This document shows, one piece after another, positions 39,659-49,424 of a stretch of 64,000 nucleotides of DNA. Origin of the DNA: Mycobacteriaceae bacterium. GTDB taxonomy: Bacteria > Pseudomonadota > Gammaproteobacteria > Burkholderiales > Burkholderiaceae_D. The DNA lies in assembly GCA_903970145.1 (NCBI GenBank), contig CAJCHO010000113.1, positions 37,457 through 101,456 on the forward strand, given 5' to 3'. The number at the start of each line of letters is the position of its first letter. Positions within the stretch are counted from its first letter, which is position 1. The notes below the pieces were generated by a model. The model made no database searches. It was not told where the DNA came from and saw only the letters and a program-made list of their open reading frames with translations. The position numbers and the translations under genes were made by a program.

Positions 39659-40762
39659 GTGCTAGTTGGCGTCCCAAAAGAAATAAAAAACCATGAGTAT
39701 CGCGTCGGCCTGACCCCGGAGGGGGCCGCCGAACTGGTGCGCCGCGGGCACCATGTGCTGGTGCAGCAACACGCCGGCAGCGCCATCGGCTTTGCCGATG
39801 AACAGTATCGCGCCGCAGGAGCCAGTCTGGCCGCTGATGCCACTGAGGTGTTCGCCAAGGCTGACATGATCGTCAAGGTCAAGGAGCCGCAGCCCATCGA
39901 GTGTCAGATGCTGCGTTCAGGTCAGGTCCTGTTTACCTATCTGCACCTCGCGCCGGATCCCGAGCAGACCCGTCTATTGCTCGCCTCGGACGCCATCGCG
40001 ATCGCCTATGAGACGGTTACCGACGAGCGCGGCGGACTGCCGCTCCTTGCCCCCATGAGCGAGGTCGCGGGGAGAATGGCGGTTCAGGCTGGAGCCCACG
40101 CGCTCGAGAAGGCCCAGGGTGGGCTCGGGGTGCTCCTGGCCGGTGTGCCGGGCGTCGCACAGGGCAATGTGATCGTGCTGGGCGGCGGCGTGGTCGGCAT
40201 CAACGCCGCGCGCATTGCGCTTGGCATGGGCGCACGCGTGACCCTGTTCGATATCTCGCTGCCGCGTCTAAAAGAGATCGATGCGAGCTTCGGTCCGGCG
40301 CTGGCGACACGCTATTCGACGCAGGCCAGCATTGCCGCGGCGCTCCCCGAGGCTGACCTTGTCATCGGTGCCGTGCTCGTACCCGGCGCTGCGGCGCCCA
40401 AGCTTGTCACGCGCGCCATGCTAAAGCAGATGCGTGCGGGCGCCGTGGTCGTGGATGTGGCGATCGATCAGGGTGGCTGTTTTGAAACCAGCCATGCGAC
40501 GACCCACGAAGAACCGACTTACGTGGTCGACGGGGTGGTGCACTACTGCGTTGCCAACATGCCCGGCGGCGTGGCGCGGACGTCCACGCTCGCCCTGACG
40601 AATGCCACTTTGCCGTTCGTGCTTGCGCTGGCCGATAAGGGCTATCGGAGCGCACTTTCGGACAACCCGCACCTGCGTCGCGGCCTGAATGTGCATCGCG
40701 GCAAAATAACCTACGAGGCCGTCGCGCAGGCCCTTGGCTACCCCTATCATGGTGAGTTCTGA
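39659..40762 (+). CDS. ald: Alanine dehydrogenase
   Basis: A 367-residue NAD-dependent alanine dehydrogenase, normal length. It begins [20 protein letters not shown], the family signature, from a GTG start. Further conserved parts are [17 protein letters not shown], the Rossmann [17 protein letters not shown] and the [20 protein letters not shown] segment. It interconverts alanine and pyruvate plus ammonia. In this island it probably regenerates pyruvate for the pyruvate-dependent aminotransferases (SpuC-like at 43029 and omega-amino-acid type at 49865), draining alanine. It heads the second rightward operon, with puuD 40 bp downstream. Confidence 0.96.
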   Translation: MLVGVPKEIKNHEYRVGLTPEGAAELVRRGHHVLVQQHAGSAIGFADEQYRAAGASLAADATEVFAKADMIVKVKEPQPIECQMLRSGQVLFTYLHLAPDPEQTRLLLASDAIAIAYETVTDERGGLPLLAPMSEVAGRMAVQAGAHALEKAQGGLGVLLAGVPGVAQGNVIVLGGGVVGINAARIALGMGARVTLFDISLPRLKEIDASFGPALATRYSTQASIAAALPEADLVIGAVLVPGAAAPKLVTRAMLKQMRAGAVVVDVAIDQGGCFETSHATTHEEPTYVVDGVVHYCVANMPGGVARTSTLALTNATLPFVLALADKGYRSALSDNPHLRRGLNVHRGKITYEAVAQALGYPYHGEF

Positions 40763-40802
40763 GAGAAACCGCGCCGCGCGTACACGCGGCTGAGCGCCCG
40801 CT

Positions 40803-41639
40803 ATGACAACCTCCAAATCCCGCCCGATTGTCGGCATCCCGGCCGACTTCCGATTGCTCGACCAGCATCCCTTCCACTGCATCGGTCACAAGTATGTGCG
40901 CGCGGTGACCGCAGGCGCTGACGCCCTGGCGCTTTTGATCCCGGCGCTGGGGGTGGACTCGGATCCCGAGGAAATCCTCGCCGCGGTCGACGGCATACTT
41001 TTTACCGGTTCGCCATCCAATGTCGAGCCGATTCACTATGGCGCGACTCTCTCGGCCGAGCATCTGGCCGACAAGCGCGATCCGATGCGCGACGCGACCA
41101 CTCTGCCGCTGATTCGTGCGGCGATCGCCGCTGGCGTGCCGATCATCGGAATCTGTCGCGGTTTTCAGGAGATCAATGTCGCCTGCGGCGGTAGCCTGCA
41201 CCAGGAGGTTCACAAGGTCGCCGGCATGGCCGACCATCGCGATCCGGACGGCATCCCGCTTGACCAAGCGTATGGCCCGGCGCACCCGATTGCGTTGACG
41301 CCAGGCGGACTATTGGCCCGGCTCGCCGGATCGACGGTCGCACAGGTCAATTCGCTGCACGGTCAGGGGGTCGATCGCCTCGGCGCCGGTCTGGTGGTTG
41401 AGGCGCGCGCCCCCGACGGTCTGATCGAGGCATATACGGTTGACCACGCACCGGGCTTCACGCTCGCCCTGCAATGGCATCCGGAGTGGAAGTTTGAAGA
41501 CAACGCGTTCTCCAAGGCGATTTTCGCCGAGTTCGGACGCGCGTGTCGGCAAAGGCAGAGTGCGCGCACTGGGCGCACTGTGTACCCCGCGGGTACGACA
41601 TCTGATTCGCGCTCGGGGAAAATTCTGGAACAAACATGA
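40803..41639 (+). CDS. puuD: Gamma-glutamyl-GABA hydrolase (PuuD)
   Basis: A 278-residue class I glutamine amidotransferase-like hydrolase of peptidase family C26. The triad is visible: C118 in GICRGFQEIN, and H227 and E229 in QWHPEW. PuuD removes the glutamyl group from gamma-glutamyl-GABA to free GABA, the last step of the glutamylated putrescine route. The C-terminal 30 residues are basic, polar and probably unstructured. Its stop overlaps the puuA start (ATGA), so the two are coupled. Confidence 0.94.
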   Translation: MTTSKSRPIVGIPADFRLLDQHPFHCIGHKYVRAVTAGADALALLIPALGVDSDPEEILAAVDGILFTGSPSNVEPIHYGATLSAEHLADKRDPMRDATTLPLIRAAIAAGVPIIGICRGFQEINVACGGSLHQEVHKVAGMADHRDPDGIPLDQAYGPAHPIALTPGGLLARLAGSTVAQVNSLHGQGVDRLGAGLVVEARAPDGLIEAYTVDHAPGFTLALQWHPEWKFEDNAFSKAIFAEFGRACRQRQSARTGRTVYPAGTTSDSRSGKILEQT

Positions 41640-43006
41640 TTCATCCCGATAATTTCAGCTTCACCGATATGGCGCAGTGGCTCGATGACAAGCGCGTAAC
41701 CGAAATCGAATGTCTGGTACCGGACTTGACAGGCGTGCCACGCGGCAAGATCCTGCCGCGCGATAAATTTGGCGAAGACAAGGGCATGCGTCTGCCGCAG
41801 GCGGTGATGGCCCAGACGGTCACCGGCAATTACCCCGATTCCTCCGACGTCAGCGACATCCTGACCGACTACGACCCGGATATGCTGCTGCGTCCGGATT
41901 CCTCGACGGCGTGCCTCGTACCCTGGACGCAGGACGATCCGACAGCGCAGGTGATCCACGACTGTTTCTTTTTTGACGGCTCGCCGGTCGACTTCGCACC
42001 GCGCTCGGTGCTGCGACGGGTGATGGGCCTCTATGAAGGGCTCGGGCTTGCCGCCGTAGTGGCGCCCGAGCTCGAGTTTTACCTGACCGCGCGCAACACC
42101 GATCCGGACATTCCGCTACACCCGCCGGTCGGGCGCAGCGGGCGTTCGGAGACAAGCCGCCAGGCCTACAGCATCGATGCGGTCAATGAGTTCGACCCGC
42201 TATTCGAGGATCTGTACGACTATTGCGATCTGCAGGGGCTGGAAGTGGACACCCTGATTCACGAGGTCGGTGCCGGGCAGATGGAAATCAACTTCCTGCA
42301 CGGCGATCCCCTCAAGCTCGCCGACCGCGTCTTCTACTTCAAGCGCACCGTGCGCGAGGCCGCATTGCGTCACAACATGTATGCGACCTTCATGGCAAAG
42401 CCCATGGCCAACGAACCCGGCTCTGCGATGCACGTGCACCAGAGCGTGATCGATACCAAGACCAAGCTGAACGTGTTCACCAAGCCGGATGGCACGGCCA
42501 GCGACGCCTTTCGCCACTACATCGGCGGCCTGCAGAAGTATCTGCCTGCGGCCACCATATTCTTTGCACCGTATGTGAATTCCTACCGTCGTATCGTCAA
42601 GCATGGCGCGGCGCCGATCAATATCCAGTGGGGTCACGACAACCGCACGGTTGGCATCCGCATCCCCGATTCGGAGCCGGCAGCGCGGCGCGTCGAGAAC
42701 CGCGTGATTGGCGTCGACGCCAATCCCTACGTGGCGATCGCGGCCACGCTCGCCTGCGGATACCTAGGTCTTGTCAACAAGATCGAGCCGCTTCCTGAGT
42801 TTCGCGGCAGCGCCTACAACACCGATTTTCAGTTGCCGCGTGGCCTGCACGAAGCGCTCACCGAGATGCGCGACGCACCGGAGCTGCACGAGGTGCTGGG
42901 CAAGCGCTTTGTGACCCTCTACGCAGCGGTCAAGGAAGAGGAATACGCCGAATTCATGAAGGTCATCAGCCCGTGGGAACGCGAGCACCTCTTGCTGCAC
43001 GTCTGA
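41636..43006 (+). CDS. puuA: Gamma-glutamylputrescine synthetase (glutamine synthetase family, PuuA)
   Basis: A 456-residue glutamine-synthetase-fold ligase that joins glutamate to putrescine with ATP. It has the beta-grasp N-domain, the catalytic PELEFYL segment with its metal-binding glutamates, EVGAGQMEINF, FMAKPMANEPGSAMHVHQS, the NSYRRI loop and GIRIPDSEPAARRVENR. The absence of typical GlnA features and its place between puuD and puuC support PuuA. GlnA3-type glutamylpolyamine synthetases for spermidine would look alike, so substrate breadth is open. Confidence 0.92.
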   Translation: MIHPDNFSFTDMAQWLDDKRVTEIECLVPDLTGVPRGKILPRDKFGEDKGMRLPQAVMAQTVTGNYPDSSDVSDILTDYDPDMLLRPDSSTACLVPWTQDDPTAQVIHDCFFFDGSPVDFAPRSVLRRVMGLYEGLGLAAVVAPELEFYLTARNTDPDIPLHPPVGRSGRSETSRQAYSIDAVNEFDPLFEDLYDYCDLQGLEVDTLIHEVGAGQMEINFLHGDPLKLADRVFYFKRTVREAALRHNMYATFMAKPMANEPGSAMHVHQSVIDTKTKLNVFTKPDGTASDAFRHYIGGLQKYLPAATIFFAPYVNSYRRIVKHGAAPINIQWGHDNRTVGIRIPDSEPAARRVENRVIGVDANPYVAIAATLACGYLGLVNKIEPLPEFRGSAYNTDFQLPRGLHEALTEMRDAPELHEVLGKRFVTLYAAVKEEEYAEFMKVISPWEREHLLLHV

Positions 43007-43028
43007 GCGACCAGAAGACAGGACACCT

Positions 43029-44429
43029 ATGAACGCACCATTGCGCTATGCGCTCTCAGAGGCCCAGACCCTGGCCATCCAGGCCAAGGACGCGGCCCAT
43101 TATCTGCATCCGTTCACCGACTTTCAGGCACTTGCGCAGATCGGCTCTCGCGTGATCGTGCGCGGCGAGGGCATCTACATTTACGACTCGCGCGGCAATC
43201 GTATCCTCGACGGCATGTCGGGGCTGTGGAACGTCAACGTCGGGTATGGACGGCGCGAGCTGGCAGATGCCGCTCACAAGCAAATGCTCGAACTGCCTTT
43301 CTACAACAGCTTTTTTCAGACTGCCAATGTTCCGGCGGTCGAGTTGGCGGCGACGATCGCAGCACTCGCACCTGCGCATATGCAGCATATCTTTTATGCG
43401 AACTCGGGCTCCGAGGCCAACGACACGATCGTGCGCATGGTCCGGCGCTACTGGGACCTGCAGGGACAGCCGCAACGACAAGTCATCATCGGGCGCCACA
43501 ATGGCTACCATGGCAGCACCATGGCGGGCGCGTCGTTGGGCGGAATGTGGGGCATGCACGCCCAGGGCGGTCTGCCGATCCCGGGAATCGTTCACATCGA
43601 GCAGCCCTACCACTACGGTCTCGGCGCGGACATGCCCGCCGAGGAGTTTGGCATTGTCGCTGCCGGCTGGCTCGAAACGAAGATCCTCGAAGTCGGTGCT
43701 GACAAAGTCGCCGCTTTCATCGGCGAGCCCGTGCAGGGCGCCGGCGGCGTCATCATTCCGCCGACCACCTATTGGGGCGAGATCCAACGCATCTGCGACA
43801 AGTATGGAATTCTCTTGATCTCCGACGAAGTGATCTGCGGCTTCGGGCGCCTGGGCAGCTGGTTTGGGTGCCAGCACTACGGCACGCGTCCTGACCTGAT
43901 TGCCTTTGCCAAGGGTGTCACCTCGGGATACATCCCGCTGGGAGGTGTCATCGTCGGTGATCGGGTTGCCGCGACCTTGATCGAAAAGGGTGGCGAGTTC
44001 AACCACGGCTATACCTATTCGGGCCATCCGGTGGCGTGTGCCGTGGCGCTCGAAAATATTCGCATTCTGCGCGAGGAGAAACTGGTTGATAATCTCGCGC
44101 AGACGCTCGCGCCTCACCTGGCGCGGCGTTTTGGCGAGCTGGCCGAACACCCGCTGGTTGCGCTTACCGAGACTCTGGGCCTGGTTGCCGGACTGGTACT
44201 GGCCAAAGACAAGCGGAGCCGCACTCCGTTTGACGAGAGTCTGGAAGTCGGCATGATCTGCCGGCGCCACTGTTTCGAAAATGGAGTCGTGATGCGCGCC
44301 GTCGGTGACCGCATGATCATCGCCCCGCCCTTCATCATTACCGTAGAGCAGATCGACCAGATGGTCGCGCTGATTCGTCACTGCCTTGACCTGACGCTCG
44401 CCGAACTCAAGAGCAAGGGACACGTGTGA
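43029..44429 (+). CDS. spuC: Putrescine:pyruvate aminotransferase-like class III enzyme (SpuC)
   Basis: A 466-residue class III PLP aminotransferase. The PLP lysine is K295 (DLIAFAKGVTSGYIPLGG), with YANSGSEANDT and SDEVICGFGRLGSWFG. This subgroup includes SpuC of Pseudomonas, which transaminates putrescine (or related diamines) with pyruvate to 4-aminobutanal and alanine. It gives the cluster a direct, non-glutamylated branch beside PuuA/B. A ribosome-binding AGGACA lies 6 bp upstream of the ATG. Omega-amino-acid or other amine substrates remain possible. Confidence 0.9.
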   Translation: MNAPLRYALSEAQTLAIQAKDAAHYLHPFTDFQALAQIGSRVIVRGEGIYIYDSRGNRILDGMSGLWNVNVGYGRRELADAAHKQMLELPFYNSFFQTANVPAVELAATIAALAPAHMQHIFYANSGSEANDTIVRMVRRYWDLQGQPQRQVIIGRHNGYHGSTMAGASLGGMWGMHAQGGLPIPGIVHIEQPYHYGLGADMPAEEFGIVAAGWLETKILEVGADKVAAFIGEPVQGAGGVIIPPTTYWGEIQRICDKYGILLISDEVICGFGRLGSWFGCQHYGTRPDLIAFAKGVTSGYIPLGGVIVGDRVAATLIEKGGEFNHGYTYSGHPVACAVALENIRILREEKLVDNLAQTLAPHLARRFGELAEHPLVALTETLGLVAGLVLAKDKRSRTPFDESLEVGMICRRHCFENGVVMRAVGDRMIIAPPFIITVEQIDQMVALIRHCLDLTLAELKSKGHV

Positions 44430-44508
44430 CAGGCAATACCCGTGCGCTCGCTGCGTGACGCGATGTGCACCAACGAAGTAGTGTGCTTGGGACTTACCGG
44501 GGAAAAGT

Positions 44509-45996
44509 ATGAGAGACATTGACTGGCACGAACGTGCGGCGTCGGCGGTTCTGGACGGCCGTGCACTGATAGGCGGCAAGCGCGTGGCCGCCGCCTCTGG
44601 TGAGACCTTCGAGAAACTGTCACCGCTGAACGGCCGTGCCTTGGTGCAGACTGCACGGGGCGCTGCCGCGGATATCGATGCCGCAGTGCGCTCGGCGCGC
44701 GCCGCTTTCGAGTCGGGAGCATGGCGTGACCAGCCACCGGCCTCGCGCAAGAAGGTGTTGCAGCGATTTGCCGAGCAACTCATGTCGCACCGCGAGGAAC
44801 TGGCGCTGCTCGAGACGCTCGACATGGGTAAGCCGATTCGCTTTAGCATGTCCGTCGATGTGCCATCAGCGGCCCAGTGCATCAGCTGGTATGCCGAGGC
44901 AGTCGACAAGATCTACGACGAGATCGCCCCGACGGGACCCCAGGCGCTGGCGCTGATTACGCGTGAGCCGATGGGCGTGATCGGCGCGATCGTGCCGTGG
45001 AATTATCCGATGATCATGGCGGCCTGGAAGCTCGGACCGGCGCTCGCCGCCGGCAACAGCGTGGTACTAAAGCCCTCCGAGAAGTCGCCGCTGACTGCCA
45101 TGCGCATGGCTGAACTGGCTCTTGAGGCTGGCCTGCCTGAGGGTGTGTTCAATGTCGTTCCGGGGTTCGGACACGAGGCCGGGGAGGCGCTTGCCTTGCA
45201 TCCGGATGTCGACGCGGTGGGATTTACCGGCTCGACCCGTGTCGGGCGCAAGATGCTCGAGTATTCGGGGCGCTCGAACCTTAAGCGGGTCTACAACGAA
45301 CTGGGCGGCAAATCGGCCTTCCTGGTGTTCAAGGATTTCACCGATCTCGATCGCGCCGCAAGCACCGCGGCCAGTTCGATCTTCTTTAACCAGGGCGAGT
45401 CCTGCAACGCGCCAACGCGCCTTTTGGTCGAGGATTCAATCGCCGATGAATTCGTCGCGCGCGTGACTGCGCTGGTGGGCAAGTATCAGCCGGCCGATCC
45501 CTTGAATACCAAGACCGTCATGGGGGCTCTGGTCGACGAAGGGCAGATGAAGACGGTGCTCGGTTACATCGATGCCGGCAACAGCGAAGGTGCGCGCTGT
45601 GTCACCGGCGGCACGCGCATGCTCGAGCAGACCGGCGGCTATTTTGTCGCGCCGACGGTTTTTGACGGCGTCAACAACGGCATGAAGATTGCTCGCGAAG
45701 AGATATTCGGACCGGTGCTGTCGGTGCTGCGCTTTTCCGACGAAGCGCAGGCCGTTGCCATCGCCAATGACTCAAGCTATGGCCTGCAGGCAAGCGTGTG
45801 GAGCAGCAACCTCGATCGGGCGCATCGGGTTGCGCGGGCCTTGCGCGCAGGCACGGTGCACGTGAACCAGTATGACGAGGACGATATTACGGTGCCCTTT
45901 GGCGGCTACAAGCAAAGTGGCAATGGGCGCGACAAGTCGCTGCACGCATTCGACAAGTACACGGAGCTCAAGACGACCTGGATCCGCATCGGTTAA
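44509..45996 (+). CDS. puuC: Gamma-glutamyl-gamma-aminobutyraldehyde dehydrogenase-like ALDH (PuuC)
   Basis: A 495-residue NAD(P)-dependent aldehyde dehydrogenase. The catalytic cysteine is C299 in FFNQGESCNAP and the general base E264 in NELGGKSA; the cofactor region has PWNYP and FTGSTRVG. PuuC oxidises gamma-glutamyl-4-aminobutanal; the same enzyme class handles 4-aminobutanal made by SpuC, so it can serve both branches. The C-terminal YDEDDITVPFGGYKQSGNGRD segment is typical of PuuC-like enzymes. It is 79 bp after spuC and preceded by GGGGAAA, and is followed by a TonB receptor gene. Confidence 0.93.
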   Translation: MRDIDWHERAASAVLDGRALIGGKRVAAASGETFEKLSPLNGRALVQTARGAAADIDAAVRSARAAFESGAWRDQPPASRKKVLQRFAEQLMSHREELALLETLDMGKPIRFSMSVDVPSAAQCISWYAEAVDKIYDEIAPTGPQALALITREPMGVIGAIVPWNYPMIMAAWKLGPALAAGNSVVLKPSEKSPLTAMRMAELALEAGLPEGVFNVVPGFGHEAGEALALHPDVDAVGFTGSTRVGRKMLEYSGRSNLKRVYNELGGKSAFLVFKDFTDLDRAASTAASSIFFNQGESCNAPTRLLVEDSIADEFVARVTALVGKYQPADPLNTKTVMGALVDEGQMKTVLGYIDAGNSEGARCVTGGTRMLEQTGGYFVAPTVFDGVNNGMKIAREEIFGPVLSVLRFSDEAQAVAIANDSSYGLQASVWSSNLDRAHRVARALRAGTVHVNQYDEDDITVPFGGYKQSGNGRDKSLHAFDKYTELKTTWIRIG

Positions 45997-46137
45997 GGGC
46001 AATTCGCGCGTATCCGACATTTCGCCGTCGCTGCCGCCCGAAATCCTGGGTGGGCAGTGCCGGGCGTGACTCTTGCTAGAGGGGAGCAGGGGAATTGGAT
46101 GGCGCGGCGAGGCCTTCACGGCTCGCGGCAAAGCATT

Positions 46138-46147
46138 GATTGCAATC
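46138..46147. promoter_or_regulatory. GATTGCAATC palindrome upstream of the TonB receptor gene
   Basis: A perfect 10-bp palindrome 36 bp before the receptor's ATG, in a locally AT-richer stretch of a 186-bp gap. It could be a regulator half of the receptor promoter; this is weak evidence alone. Confidence 0.25.
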
Positions 46148-46182
46148 GTTAAAGGCCAATAGAAACCACAGGGGGATTGTTC

Positions 46183-49017
46183 ATGTCAGATCAGGGGATC
46201 AACTGCAAGCTGGCCAGATCGGTACTGGCTGTCTCGATAGTGATGGCCTTCGCTGCGCTGCCAGGGGTGGCAGCCGCGCAGACCGCCGGCGCGACTGATG
46301 AGGCGCCGGCCAATCCGCCAGGCGTCACAGCGCTCGAGAGGACCGTCGTAACGGGCACCAACATCAAGCGCGTCTCGACCGAGACGCCAAGCCCCATTCA
46401 GGTGATTTCGGCCGACGATCTCAAGCGCTCCGGTTACACGAGCGTGGCCGACGTGCTGCACGATCTGACCGCCAACAACATGGGCTCACTGACCCAGGCC
46501 AATCCGGCGGCCTTTGCCGCCGGTGGCAGCGGGGTGTCGTTGCGCGGGCTGACTGTGGGCGGCACGCTGGTACTGATCGACGGGCACCGCATGTCCCCGT
46601 ATCCGATGCCCGACGATGGCGAGCGCAATTTCGTCGATCTGTCCTCGATTCCATTTGACGCCATCGACCATATCGAAGTCCTCAAAGATGGCGCTTCCTC
46701 GGTCTACGGCTCGGATGCAATTGCCGGCGTAGTCAACGTTATCCTGAAGAAATCCTTCGTAGGCGATACGGTCAGCGTGGAGACCGGGATTTCGGCAAAA
46801 GGCGATGGCTCGACTCAGCACGCTTCGGCAACGCACGGCTGGGGCGATCTGGAGAAAGACGGTTACAACGCCTACATCGGAGTTGAATACCGCCACCAGG
46901 ACGCGATCCTGCTCGACGACCGGCCCTACCTGACCAACACCAACTGGACCTCCTACGGTCATGGTGGCGTCAACCTGACGCAGGGTGTGAACGATTCAAC
47001 CGTCTACGAAGGCCTGCCGGGCAGTATCTACGGCTACCTGGTCCCGGTGGCCAACCCGGTGAACTACAACATCCTGGCGACCGGCACCCCGAATGTGGTC
47101 GACACCTACGGCGCGTGTAACGCCACGATGCTCTTGGCCAACCAGTGCGGCTTTGTCAACAAGAGCTACACGATCCAGCCGCAGACGCAAAACATCGATG
47201 TGATCGGGCGCTTCACCAAGAGCCTTGAGGACGACTGGCAGATGAACCTGCAGGCCTCACTGTTCAACAGCCAGGCCGTACAGGCAGGTGTCTACAATGC
47301 CACCGCGCCGCTCGGGTTTTTTGGCATCACGAGCCTGAAGTTCGGGCCCAATACCAATCCGCCGGTTCCCTATAACGCCAGCAACTTCCCGTATGTCATC
47401 ACCGTTCCGGCCAACTACCCCGGCAACACGACCGGCATCCCGGCCGCGCTGATCTACAATTTTCCCGACATCGGCGCGCAGCAGCAAAAAACCGATACCA
47501 ACTCCTACCGGTTCGTCGGAGAGTTGACCGGTACCTATCACGATTGGGACATTTCGGCGTCCGCCGGCGTTACGCGGGTCACGACCGACCTGCAAAACAT
47601 CGGCTACATCAGCATCTCGGGCCTGCAGGCGGCGCTCAACAATCTGACCTATATCGTTGGTGGCCACAATTCGCAGGCCGTCATGAACCAGATCGCCCCG
47701 ACGGCCTCGTCGACCTCAACCAGCGATCTTGATTTCATTACGCTTACTGCCAGTCACGAACTCATGCAGCTGTCCGGCGGTCCGTTGTCGTTTAGCGCCG
47801 GATTTGACTTCACCCATCGCGCGCTCGATGAACAGTTCCCGGGCTCGTTTGCCAGTGGTGACCAGGCCAGTCCGATCTACTCATTCGCGGTTGGCGACCA
47901 GAACACCACGTCGCTGTACGGCGAATTCAGCGCGCCGATCCTAAAGGATCTCGAAGTCGACGTGTCGGCACGCTACGATGCCTACAGCGAATTCAACAAC
48001 GTTGCGCCCAAGCTTGGTTTCAAATGGGATCCGATTCCCGAATTTGCCCTGCGCGGTACCTACAGCCAGGGCTTTCGCGCGCCCAATGTTGCTGAGAGCG
48101 GCAATGCCGGCTCAACGTCCGGCGTGCTCGCGGCGGCAACCAATCCTGCCACTGGCAACTTGATTTTCGTGCCGAACATCCAGCTGTCCAACCCCAATCT
48201 GAAGCCCGAGAAATCCGATTCCTATACCTTTGGATTCATCCTGGAGCCCAACAAGCTTATCAACGCGTCGGTTGACTACTACAACATCACCATCAAGGAC
48301 CAAATCATTTCGGTCGGCCAGCTTGGCGAGAGCCAGTACCTGTATCCGCAGGAACTGGGCGTGAAGTTCTATCCCAACCTGGTCAATATCGCCTACGACA
48401 CCTATCCGTTCATCAATGCCAGTCAGACCAAGACCAGCGGCTTTGACGTCGATCTGCGCGGCAAAATCCCGATGCAGGATTATGGGCGGATCACCGTGAA
48501 CTTCGACTTCACGCGCATGCTCACCTATAACCTGACGCTGCCGCAACTGGGTACCTTCGAGCTCGCCGGAACCCACGGACCCAGTTTCATTTCGGGCGAT
48601 ACCGGCACCCCGCAGAATCGCGCAAGCCTGCAGACGACCTGGAGCCGTGGCCCGCTCGAGGTATCGGCAGAAGTCAACTATGTCGACCACTACACGCTGA
48701 CTGACACCAGTTACGGAATTCCAGATTGCGCGACCGCACTGGTGGATCTGTTCAATGGCAATCCCCCGCCCAAGCAGCTGTGCACGGTGCCCTCGTTCAC
48801 CAGCGTGAACCTGACTGCGCATTACGACATCACCAAGCAGTGGCGCGTGCACGCCGGGATCGTGAATCTGTTTAACCGGCAGGCTCCGTTTGATCTGCAG
48901 ACCTTCGGGTCGGCGGGCAATGGAGCGGGCGTGGGTGGGGCGCCTTACAACCCGGCGCTGGCGCAAGACGGTGCGGTAGGACGCTTCTACAATATCGGCG
49001 CCAGTTACACTTTCTAG
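46183..49017 (+). CDS. TonB-dependent outer-membrane receptor
   Basis: A 944-residue receptor. The signal peptide ends after AAAQT near residue 35. A TonB-box-like stretch (LERTVVTGTNIKR) is followed by the plug (PSPIQVISADDLKRSGYTSVADVL, RGLTVGGTLVLIDGHRM, IEVLKDGASSVYGSDAIAGVVNVILKK) and a long barrel ending in SYTF with a terminal Phe. This subgroup resembles the large receptors of Xanthomonadales and Caulobacterales, not classic siderophore receptors. It lies 186 bp after puuC in the same direction inside the polyamine island, so it may bring in an amine-rich compound; no ExbB/ExbD/TonB or periplasmic partner is nearby. ATG at 46183 follows AGGGGGA; a TTG at 46177 is also in frame. Confidence 0.93.
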   Translation: MSDQGINCKLARSVLAVSIVMAFAALPGVAAAQTAGATDEAPANPPGVTALERTVVTGTNIKRVSTETPSPIQVISADDLKRSGYTSVADVLHDLTANNMGSLTQANPAAFAAGGSGVSLRGLTVGGTLVLIDGHRMSPYPMPDDGERNFVDLSSIPFDAIDHIEVLKDGASSVYGSDAIAGVVNVILKKSFVGDTVSVETGISAKGDGSTQHASATHGWGDLEKDGYNAYIGVEYRHQDAILLDDRPYLTNTNWTSYGHGGVNLTQGVNDSTVYEGLPGSIYGYLVPVANPVNYNILATGTPNVVDTYGACNATMLLANQCGFVNKSYTIQPQTQNIDVIGRFTKSLEDDWQMNLQASLFNSQAVQAGVYNATAPLGFFGITSLKFGPNTNPPVPYNASNFPYVITVPANYPGNTTGIPAALIYNFPDIGAQQQKTDTNSYRFVGELTGTYHDWDISASAGVTRVTTDLQNIGYISISGLQAALNNLTYIVGGHNSQAVMNQIAPTASSTSTSDLDFITLTASHELMQLSGGPLSFSAGFDFTHRALDEQFPGSFASGDQASPIYSFAVGDQNTTSLYGEFSAPILKDLEVDVSARYDAYSEFNNVAPKLGFKWDPIPEFALRGTYSQGFRAPNVAESGNAGSTSGVLAAATNPATGNLIFVPNIQLSNPNLKPEKSDSYTFGFILEPNKLINASVDYYNITIKDQIISVGQLGESQYLYPQELGVKFYPNLVNIAYDTYPFINASQTKTSGFDVDLRGKIPMQDYGRITVNFDFTRMLTYNLTLPQLGTFELAGTHGPSFISGDTGTPQNRASLQTTWSRGPLEVSAEVNYVDHYTLTDTSYGIPDCATALVDLFNGNPPPKQLCTVPSFTSVNLTAHYDITKQWRVHAGIVNLFNRQAPFDLQTFGSAGNGAGVGGAPYNPALAQDGAVGRFYNIGASYTF

Positions 49018-49172
49018 AACTGCCGCGGGCGTGGCGGCCGGCACGCCCGCAGCCTGAATTGGGGGCACAAACTTGGCCGCCGTTGCGCTCGCGGCACGTA
49101 GCGACATGGGCTAGAATCGTTGCAGCCAGACCGATCCCGAGTCTGAGTAACAAGTTTGGCAAGAGGTGCCTT

Positions 49173-49424
49173 GTGACCGCAAGCGTTGCCAGTCTGTTCG
49201 GAGACTACCTGATCGTCGCGCGCGCGGCAGCAGTTGGAACGCGCTGGGCGGGTTTCTACAAAATCAACCAGTTCGCTGACGATGGCACGCGATCCATGGT
49301 TTTTGAGGACGAGACCGAACTGGAATTGACTTTCGAATCGCGGCAGGAGGCTCTGGATGCCGCGCGCGCCGCGGCCGAGCAGGAAATCGGTCGCATTGGT
49401 CGCAAGCCGCGCTGGGGTGAGTGA
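49173..49424 (+). CDS. Small hypothetical protein paired with a GIY-YIG-like gene
   Basis: An 83-residue protein that I do not recognise. GTG at 49173 is preceded by AAGAGGTG, a good ribosome-binding site; the frame is open upstream to 49059 but lacks one. The sequence starts hydrophobic-aromatic (SLFGDYLIVARAAAVGTRWAGFYKINQF), then has an acidic middle (FEDETELELTFES) and a helical, charged end (EALDAARAAAEQEIGRIG). There is no signal peptide or membrane helix. Its stop overlaps the next gene's GTG start (GTGA), so the two proteins are coupled and may act together. Confidence 0.7.
   Translation: MTASVASLFGDYLIVARAAAVGTRWAGFYKINQFADDGTRSMVFEDETELELTFESRQEALDAARAAAEQEIGRIGRKPRWGE

Noticed and set aside
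43056..44909. A 617-residue open frame on the minus strand opposite spuC and puuC
   Set aside because: It lies fully antisense to two well-supported genes, has no recognisable domain and an arginine- and histidine-rich composition typical of reverse-frame shadows in GC-rich DNA.
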